From JBBRHH01 sp038222915 (GTDB lineage Bacteria; Planctomycetota; Phycisphaerae; Tepidisphaerales; Tepidisphaeraceae): 5,558 bases of DNA. Positions 1 to 5,558 of this stretch are shown here, piece after piece. The notes below the pieces were generated by a model. That model was not told the DNA's origin. It worked only from the letters and a program-made list of their open reading frames with translations, and searched no databases. The position numbers and the translations under genes are program-made. The stretch is from the NCBI GenBank assembly GCA_038222915.1, contig JBBRHH010000429.1, forward strand, positions 1-5,558. The letters run 5' to 3'. Position 1 is the first letter of the stretch. Each line of letters begins with the position of its first letter.

Positions 1-177
1 GTCCGCGACATGACCGACACCATGTACAACCACAAGATGAAGCCATTCGTCAATCACTTCGCGGGAACCGACCTCGTCGTCGACCACGTCGAAAAATACT
101 GGTGCCCGACAGCCCTCAGCACCGACATCACCGGCCAGCCCCCGTTTCGCTTCAAGGAAGACGTCCGGCCACAATGA
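1..177 (+). CDS. Isochorismatase-like cysteine hydrolase, C-terminal fragment (5' end outside window)
   Basis: Frame 1 is open from the window edge to the TGA at 175-177 and gives 58 residues. It begins VRDMTDTMYN, continues through FVNHFAGTDLVVDHVEKYWCPT and ends near PPFRFKEDVRPQ. From memory of planctomycete proteins, the order 'VRD-TD-MYN ... V-HF-GT-LVV-H-EKY-CPT' matches the end of secreted isochorismatase/nicotinamidase-like cysteine hydrolases, downstream of their catalytic Cys. That catalytic region lies outside the window, so no active-site residue can be checked. Members of the family hydrolyse amide or vinyl-ether bonds in small molecules; the substrate here is unknown. The gene points the same way as the cytochrome gene 83 bases downstream, so it may be the first gene of the same operon. 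Coding status is firm (codon bias matches the next genes); the family call is a moderate-confidence recollection without alignment. Confidence 0.6.
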   Translation, partial: VRDMTDTMYNHKMKPFVNHFAGTDLVVDHVEKYWCPTALSTDITGQPPFRFKEDVRPQ

Positions 178-222
178 CCACACGTCGTTCAACGCGCGCC
201 GTCAATATCTTGTATTCCACAG

Positions 223-245
223 TGGGCCCAATCACTTCTGGCCCA
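223..245 (+). other. Stem-loop in the gap before the cytochrome gene
   Basis: TGGGCC at 223-228 pairs with GGCCCA at 240-245, giving a 6-bp all-matched stem around an 11-base loop. It lies between the stop of the hydrolase fragment and the ribosome binding site at 249-254. There is no T-run after it, so it is not a standard intrinsic terminator. It could be a weak attenuator, a processing site or an mRNA-stabilising hairpin close to the ribosome binding site, or chance in GC-rich DNA. Confidence 0.3.
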
Positions 246-248
246 ACC

Positions 249-254
249 GAAAGG
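249..254 (+). promoter_or_regulatory. Ribosome binding site that decides the start at 261
   Basis: GAAAGG ends six bases before the ATG at 261. This, together with the signal peptide that begins exactly at that ATG, favours 261 over the upstream in-frame ATGs at 102 and 174. Using 102 would overlap the hydrolase gene by 76 bases and bury the signal peptide 53 residues inside the protein. Confidence 0.6.
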
Positions 255-260
255 CGTCTT

Positions 261-2927
261 ATGAACGGGTGGATTCGCGCATGGCTCGCAGCCTTCATCG
301 TCGCGGCGCTTCTGCCGTCGATGGCACAGGCAACGCCCGCCAACAAGGCCGCCCTCGTGCGCCACTTCGATCACTTCCTTTCAAAGAATCTTCAAGCCTG
401 CACCACCTGCCATCTCCCCAGCGACAAGAAAGATCCCGATTCACTCGAGGATTTTCCCCACAACCCCTTCGGCGACGCCGTCCGCAAGGCCGGCGACAAA
501 TTAAAGAGCGAGGGCAAGAAGCGTGACCTCCCGGCCCGCCTCGCCATGATCGCCGCCGAAGACAGCGACAACGACGGCGTCAACAATCTGACCGAACTGC
601 TGCTGGGTCACAATCCCGGTGACGCAAAAGACGTCCCCACGCAGGCCGAGCTACAGGAAGCTCCCGCACGCCGCACCGAGTTCGCGACCTTCCTCAACTC
701 CTACCGCTGGCAACCCTTCGAACCTGCCACCCGTCCCGCCGTCCCGCACGTTGCCAGCGCAGTTCGCAACCCCATCGACGCATTCGTCAACGAACAACTT
801 GAACTTCACAATCTGAAGCCATCGTCCGAAGCGCCAAAAGTCCTTCTCCTGCGCCGCGTCTATCTCGATCTGATCGGCCTCGCCCCCACTCCCGAAGAAA
901 TTGCCGCCTTCGATCAGGACAGTTCCCCAGAGGCCTACGAAACAGTCGTCGATCGCCTCCTCACCGATCCGCGTTACGGCCAGCGCTGGGCCCGTCACTG
1001 GATGGACGTCTGGCGCTACAGCGATTGGGCCGGCTGGTCCGGCGGCAACCAGATCCGCGACAGCCAGCCCTTCATCTGGCGATGGCGCGACTGGATCGTC
1101 GAATCGCTCAACAGCGACAAAGGCTACGACCGCATGGCGCTGGAAATGCTTGCCGCCGACGAGCTCTGCCCCGAAGACGACGCCAACCTCCGCGCCACCG
1201 GCTTCCTTGTGCGCAACTACAAAATGCTCGTGCGCGAACAATGGATGGAGGACGACGTCAACCACACCGCCCGCGCCTTCCTCGGCCTCACCATGCACTG
1301 CGCCAAGTGCCACGATCACAAGTTCGATCCCCTCACCCAGGAAGAGTACTACCGCCTCCGCGCCATCTTCGAACCCCACGACGTTCGCACCGATCCCGTC
1401 GCCGGCGTCGCCGACAAGAAAAAGGACGGCCTCGTCCGCGCCTACGACAAAGATCTCGTCGCCCCAACCGCCTTCTACATCCGCGGCGACGAAAGAACCC
1501 CCGACAAAGCCCGCGGCACAATCCCACCCGGCGTCCCCGCTGCACTAGGCGGCTCGTTCGAAGTTAAACCCGTCCAACTCCCACGCCGCGCCGCCCATCC
1601 CGATCGAACCAAATTAATGCGCGACTCCCTGCTCGCCGACAGCCAGAAGTCCATCGACGAAGCCGCCGCCAAAATCGCCGCGATGAAGGACAACGCGAAA
1701 ATCTCCCCGCGCCAGCGCACCGAAGCCGAATCCGCCCTTGCAACCGCCCACGCGAAACACGACGCGCTCACCGTATTGCTCCGCGTGGAAGAATCAGAAG
1801 ACGCCGGCCACAAAGATTCCGCCGACTGGAAGACGCTCGCCACCGAAACCGTGTCCGCCCAGCGCAAAGCAGCCGTCGCCGAAGTATCTCAAAACCTCAT
1901 CTCCATCCAGAACGCCGTCGACGAAGCCCGCCAGAGAATCCACCCCGCAACCCAGCCCAGTGATCAGCCCCTCATCGACAAAGCCACCGCCGATCTGAAA
2001 GCCGCCGAAGCAAAAATCGAACCCGCCCAGAAAGTCCTCGCCGCCGCGACAACCGCCCTCGTCGCACCGCTCGATGCTGTCTTCAAACCGCGTCCCACCG
2101 ACGACTACCCCGTCACCTCCACCGGCCGCCGTCTCGCCTTCGCACGATGGCTCGTCAACGCTAAAAATCCCCTCACCGCCCGCGTAGCCGCCAACCACCT
2201 CTGGGCCCGCCACTTCGGCCAGGGCATCGTCCCCTCCGTCGATGATTTCGGCCGCAACGGTCGCCCCGCAACCCACCCCGCTCTCCTCGATTGGCTGGCC
2301 AGTGAACTCATCTCCAACGGCTGGCAGATGAAGCCCATCCATCGCCTCATCGTCACCAGTGCCACCTACCGCCAGGCCTCCACGCCCGACGTCCACGCAC
2401 TCTCCCTCGACCCCGACGACACGTGGCTTTGGCGCTTCCCCTCACGCCGCATGGAAGCCGAAATCGTCCGCGACAACGTCCTCTACTCCGCCAATCAGCT
2501 CGACCTCGCCCAGGGCGGCCCCGAGATCGATCAAGCCCAGGGCCTCACCAGCAAACGCCGCAGCCTCTACCTCCGCAGCGCCCCCGAAAAAGAAGTCGAG
2601 TTCTTAAAGATCTTCGACGGCCCCAACACCAACGAATGCTACTTCCGCCGCCCCAGCGTCATGCCCCAACAGGCCCTCGCCCTCGCCAACTCACAAATCG
2701 TCCTCGAGCAATCGCGCATTCTCTCCAGGTCCCTCTCCCAAAAATTCCCACCGCAGGACGACTTCATCCGCCAGGCCTTCCTGAAAATCCTCGCCCGCCC
2801 CGCGACGCAGGAAGAATTCACCACCTGCACCGAATTCCTCACCTCATCCAAATCACCGCCGGAACGCGCCCGTGAAGATTTCATCGTAGTCCTCTTTAAC
2901 CACAACGATTTCGTAACCATCCGATAG
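261..2927 (+). CDS. Exported c-type cytochrome with DUF1549 (PSCyt2) and DUF1553 (PSD1) domains
   Basis: An 888-residue protein starting at the ATG preceded by GAAAGG. Residues 1-24 form a Sec-type signal peptide (hydrophobic core about 7-18, A-Q-A cleavage motif at 22-24). A CTTCH haem-c motif sits at 47-51. A calcium-loop-like DSDNDGVNNLTE lies at 101-112, as in thrombospondin type 3 or EF-hand-like loops. DUF1549 spans about 170-375 and carries a second haem motif, CAKCHDHKFDP, at 347-357. The family-typical motif 'RGD...P...IPPGVP' is at 408-426. An Ala/Lys/Glu-rich, probably coiled-coil segment covers about 453-605. DUF1553 runs from about 620 to the end, starting STGRRLAFARWLV. The covalent haem sites imply maturation and function outside the cytoplasmic membrane. 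The family is abundant in Planctomycetota and usually paired with DUF1501, as here (gap of 12 bases). An electron-transfer or oxidative role linked to polymer breakdown is often suggested, but substrate and reaction are unknown. The gene is intact; codons are strongly C-ending. Confidence 0.93.
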   Translation: MNGWIRAWLAAFIVAALLPSMAQATPANKAALVRHFDHFLSKNLQACTTCHLPSDKKDPDSLEDFPHNPFGDAVRKAGDKLKSEGKKRDLPARLAMIAAEDSDNDGVNNLTELLLGHNPGDAKDVPTQAELQEAPARRTEFATFLNSYRWQPFEPATRPAVPHVASAVRNPIDAFVNEQLELHNLKPSSEAPKVLLLRRVYLDLIGLAPTPEEIAAFDQDSSPEAYETVVDRLLTDPRYGQRWARHWMDVWRYSDWAGWSGGNQIRDSQPFIWRWRDWIVESLNSDKGYDRMALEMLAADELCPEDDANLRATGFLVRNYKMLVREQWMEDDVNHTARAFLGLTMHCAKCHDHKFDPLTQEEYYRLRAIFEPHDVRTDPVAGVADKKKDGLVRAYDKDLVAPTAFYIRGDERTPDKARGTIPPGVPAALGGSFEVKPVQLPRRAAHPDRTKLMRDSLLADSQKSIDEAAAKIAAMKDNAKISPRQRTEAESALATAHAKHDALTVLLRVEESEDAGHKDSADWKTLATETVSAQRKAAVAEVSQNLISIQNAVDEARQRIHPATQPSDQPLIDKATADLKAAEAKIEPAQKVLAAATTALVAPLDAVFKPRPTDDYPVTSTGRRLAFARWLVNAKNPLTARVAANHLWARHFGQGIVPSVDDFGRNGRPATHPALLDWLASELISNGWQMKPIHRLIVTSATYRQASTPDVHALSLDPDDTWLWRFPSRRMEAEIVRDNVLYSANQLDLAQGGPEIDQAQGLTSKRRSLYLRSAPEKEVEFLKIFDGPNTNECYFRRPSVMPQQALALANSQIVLEQSRILSRSLSQKFPPQDDFIRQAFLKILARPATQEEFTTCTEFLTSSKSPPERAREDFIVVLFNHNDFVTIR

Positions 2928-2939
2928 AATGAGCGTCCC

Positions 2940-4442
<1,503 letters not shown>

Positions 4443-4750
4443 TTCACCAAATAAATCCACCGGTCCCGCGCACTCTTCGCAACTTGAAATGTTGCATGCC
4501 GCATCTGAGGGATGCCCGCGCTTTTCCGGCGATTTCCGGACGGCGGGTAGCATCGCTGCACGGCTGACAAGGGCGCGATGCCGTGGAATGTCGAGCTCGG
4601 GAACGAGGTGGAGCCCCGCCTGGCTTCGCCGTTGAACAGGCGGAGGATCAGGACGATGGGCGGGTCGGCCTGAGGGTAGAGCGCGGCGTCCGGGTAGTAT
4701 TGGAACCCGGCGAGCGGGTCAAGGTGAGGCAGGGTCTCTGATTGGACCGA
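4443..4750. other. Convergent intergenic stretch with weak hairpins; no certain gene
   Basis: This lies between the DUF1501 stop and the end of the small - strand gene. Visible structures are: GCATC/GATGC (4501-4505 with 4511-4515), TCCGG/CCGGA (4525-4529 with 4536-4540, six-base loop) and CCGCCTG/CAGGCGG (4616-4622 with 4637-4643, 14-base loop). None is followed by a T-run on either strand, so no intrinsic terminator can be called for either side. On the - strand one frame is open from 4750 down to a TGA at 4433-4435, continuing the frame of the 75-aa gene after its stop. A 31-codon + strand ORF (4578-4673) has no ribosome binding site and is not called. Confidence 0.5.
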
Positions 4751-4978
4751 TCATTTCGCCAAGTCAATGCGCTGGTCAATGTACGCCTTGGCTTCGTCCA
4801 GGCTGAGCTTTCCGCCCACATCCACGCCCCACGGCGTCGGGTTTGGCGGGCCGGGCTGAACGATCTGGTAGACGACCCTGCCCACTTCGCCCCGCTGCTG
4901 CGTGTCGAATGTCTGTTTTGTCTTCTGAATAATGTAACCCCGATGCTCGATGGGTTCACCGATCTTCTCGATCTGCAT
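4751..4978 (-). CDS. Small hypothetical protein, 75 aa
   Basis: I do not recognise a family. The predicted protein is soluble with no signal peptide or membrane segment. Features are HRGYIIQKT near residue 12, a turn-rich PGPPNPTPWG stretch in the middle, and a C-terminal helix with SLDEAKAYIDQRI. That pattern (short beta strands, then a 'DEAKAYID' helix) recurs in many small uncharacterised bacterial proteins. The start is supported by GGAG at 4985-4988, six bases upstream. The gene follows the 89-aa gene by 29 bases on the same strand, so the two are probably co-transcribed. Codons include many GTG, CGG, GAG and ATT, unlike the C-ending bias of the left operon, which hints at a different origin. 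The frame continues open for 105 codons after the TGA, so this might be the front part of a longer protein interrupted by a stop. Confidence 0.6.
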   Translation of the reverse strand: MQIEKIGEPIEHRGYIIQKTKQTFDTQQRGEVGRVVYQIVQPGPPNPTPWGVDVGGKLSLDEAKAYIDQRIDLAK

Positions 4979-4984
4979 GTCGTG

Positions 4985-4988
4985 CTCC
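4985..4988 (-). promoter_or_regulatory. Ribosome binding site of the 75-aa gene
   Basis: On the - strand GGAG (within GGACGGAG, 4985-4992) lies six bases before the ATG at 4978. It lies in the 29-base spacer after the 89-aa gene and supports independent translation of the second gene. Confidence 0.55.
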
Positions 4989-5007
4989 GTCCCGCCACGA
5001 GGGGCGA

Positions 5008-5277
5008 TTACTCGTCTTGCACTGGTCCCATGTAGTCGCTAATCCAACGTGTGTCGTACTGGACGGTCGGCGCACGCTTCTTAGCGAGTTCTGCGGCCCT
5101 GAGCGCGTTCTCCTTGTGGCGATAGAACTGTCGCGTGATGTCGGTAATTCCACCGACCATCGCCGTCCGTGTTAGTTCGGTCGCCCCGATGGCGGCGGGC
5201 TGCCCAGTTTTGGGGTCAATGTCTCGGCCTCCTGAAGGGGCTATCCTGTTCGCATAGTCGTTCTGATTCTGGCTCAT
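5008..5277 (-). CDS. Small hypothetical protein, 89 aa
   Basis: No family recognised. The protein starts MSQNQNDYANRIAPSGG, has a polar, probably disordered first 30 residues containing DPKTGQPAAIG, then a likely helical part (about 33-68, with TRQFYRHKENALRAAELAKKR) and a tail ending DTRWISDYMGPVQDE. There is no signal peptide, membrane segment or Cys. An in-frame TGA lies five codons upstream of the ATG with no alternative start between, so the start is well bounded. No ribosome binding site is seen, but a -10-like TAGAAT ends five bases before the ATG, which would suit a leaderless transcript. It is the first gene of a likely two-gene unit with the 75-aa gene and lies next to an IS630-type element, so it may be mobile-element cargo or a flanking resident gene. 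Confidence 0.55.
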   Translation of the reverse strand: MSQNQNDYANRIAPSGGRDIDPKTGQPAAIGATELTRTAMVGGITDITRQFYRHKENALRAAELAKKRAPTVQYDTRWISDYMGPVQDE

Positions 5278-5282
5278 GCCAG

Positions 5283-5311
5283 ATTCTAGGGATCAATATC
5301 CTCAAGGTCGA
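5283..5311 (-). promoter_or_regulatory. Possible sigma70-type promoter giving a leaderless mRNA
   Basis: On the - strand, TAGAAT (5283-5288) matches the -10 consensus at 5 of 6 positions. TCGACC (5306-5311) matches the -35 consensus at 4 of 6, with an exact 17-base spacer. Only five bases separate the -10 box from the ATG at 5277, so transcription would begin at or very near the start codon, in line with the absent ribosome binding site. Predicted from sequence only. Confidence 0.35.
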
Positions 5312-5396
5312 TGCGCGTCTTCAACGAACCTACGCTCTTTAGCGGGTACGAGTCGGCGGGTCGTCGAGCCGCAGGACGTGGGGGACATCCGCGTGT

Positions 5397-5441
5397 GAAC
5401 TTCCGGGCAGAGATCTAACTAGATCACTGCGGCTGAAGTTC
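5397..5441. repeat. 45-base imperfect palindrome, probably two IS630-type ends head to head
   Basis: Nested arms pair about the AC at 5418-5419: GATCTA (5412-5417) with TAGATC (5420-5425), GCAG (5407-5410) with CTGC (5427-5430), and GAACTTC (5397-5403) with GAAGTTC (5435-5441). The arms are separated by a 1-base mismatch and a 3/4-base internal loop. Seventeen base pairs in total make chance unlikely. The right arm lies just outside the stop of the IS630 transposase fragment, where the element's terminal inverted repeat is expected. The left arm, read outward, is nearly the same sequence. The centre reads TA-AC-TA, and IS630/Tc1-like elements insert at TA. Alternative: a hairpin terminator-like structure behind the transposase, although no T-run follows. 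Confidence 0.55.
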
Positions 5442-5558
5442 CATCGCATTCAAATTGTGAGCGGCTTGCCTTTGTACGTCCAGCGAAACACCTTGGCCAT
5501 CGTGTTGTTGAAGTATGTGATGAAGGCCGAGAGTTTCTCGCGAAGATTGGCGGTGGAA
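5420..5558 (-). mobile_element. IS630-family insertion sequence, transposase-3' end only
   Basis: This covers the C-terminal transposase codons plus about 28 bases of non-coding end. The predicted boundary is the TA at 5420-5421, inside CTAG, which is a favoured IS630 target. The outermost bases would then be GATCACTGCGGCTGAAGTTC (5422-5441). The other end lies beyond the window, so the terminal repeat cannot be matched and the boundary is inferred. Confidence 0.6.
5450..5558 (-). CDS. IS630-family transposase, C-terminal fragment (5' end outside window)
   Basis: The - strand frame from 5557 to the TGA at 5450-5452 gives 35 residues, beginning STANLREKLSAFITYFNN and ending TMAKVFRWTYKGKPLTI. 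The pattern 'LREKL-AFI-YFN-TMAK-FRWTY-GKPL' is the well-known C terminus of IS630-family (DDE superfamily, Tc1/mariner-related) transposases. The catalytic DDE residues lie outside the window, so activity cannot be judged. The gene runs toward the palindrome at 5397-5441 and the small-gene pair, in the same orientation as those genes, so read-through from the element could also transcribe them. Confidence 0.85.
   Translation of the reverse strand, partial: STANLREKLSAFITYFNNTMAKVFRWTYKGKPLTI

Noticed and set aside
102..260. N-terminal extension of the cytochrome gene to an ATG at 102 (941 aa)
   Set aside because: It overlaps the hydrolase reading frame, has an Arg/Pro-rich unlikely sequence, and would bury a clean signal peptide that begins at 261 behind a good ribosome binding site.
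651..1379. 242-codon open frame on the - strand
   Set aside because: It is a shadow of the DUF1549 coding region, composed of Gly/Val/Ala runs produced by C-ending codons on the other strand; there is no independent start signal.
1794..2396. 200-codon open frame on the - strand
   Set aside because: Shadow of the cytochrome gene, with extreme Gly and Asp content typical of antisense to C-ending codons.
4525..4540. TCCGG/CCGGA hairpin as terminator for the DUF operon
   Set aside because: Only five base pairs, about 80 bases after the stop, and no T-run on the 3' side on either strand.
4578..4673. 31-codon + strand ORF beginning MPWNVELGNEVEPRL
   Set aside because: No ribosome binding site and very short; it lies in the suspected repeat or the opposite-strand extension.
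4648..4998. 116-codon - strand frame overlapping the 75-aa gene
   Set aside because: It is Arg/Ser/Thr-rich and low in complexity; the 75-aa frame has balanced composition and a ribosome binding site.
4742..5035. 97-codon + strand frame opposite the 75-aa gene
   Set aside because: No ribosome binding site, and the - strand frame is better supported by start signal and composition.
5412..5425. Central TA-AC-TA read as an excision footprint of an IS630/mariner-type element
   Set aside because: The right-hand IS end is still present directly beside it, so the footprint of a departed element is not needed; two adjoining ends explain it better.

Overview
The window looks like accessory chromosome from a member of the Planctomycetota. 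It is GC-rich, and its two large genes belong to the DUF1549/DUF1553 ('planctomycete cytochrome', PSCyt2/PSD1) and DUF1501 families, which typically sit side by side in that phylum. The strong preference for C-ending codons would suit a Phycisphaerae-like or similar lineage, but the exact lineage cannot be decided from this sequence.

Left part (1-4442, + strand): the tail of a probable isochorismatase-like cysteine hydrolase (1-177) is followed, after an 83-base gap holding a short stem-loop and a ribosome binding site, by an exported c-type cytochrome/DUF1549/DUF1553 protein (261-2927, 888 aa). Twelve bases later comes a Tat-exported DUF1501 protein (2940-4442, 500 aa). The last two form a tight gene pair. 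One partner carries a Sec-type signal peptide and two CxxCH haem sites, the other a twin-arginine signal and an alkaline-phosphatase-superfamily-like layout. Both should act outside the cytoplasm. Such pairs are often found near genes for degrading complex carbohydrates, but their biochemical role is not established.

Middle part (4443-4750): a convergent intergenic stretch with weak hairpins and no convincing intrinsic terminator. On the - strand it holds an open frame that continues the 75-aa downstream gene past its TGA stop and shows coding-like codon use.

Right part (4751-5558, - strand): two unrecognised small genes (89 aa, then 75 aa, 29 bases apart) that look like one transcription unit. 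They are preceded by a possible leaderless promoter. Next to this is a 45-base imperfect palindrome, and then the C-terminal 35 codons of an IS630-family transposase that runs off the window edge. Codon use in this segment differs from the left operon, consistent with a mobile or recently acquired segment. The palindrome can be read as two IS630-type ends meeting head to head across TA-AC-TA.

No CRISPR array, tRNA, rRNA or recognisable riboswitch was seen. The most uncommon signals are the paired IS ends, the TGA-interrupted frame, and the haem-plus-calcium-loop front end of the cytochrome protein.
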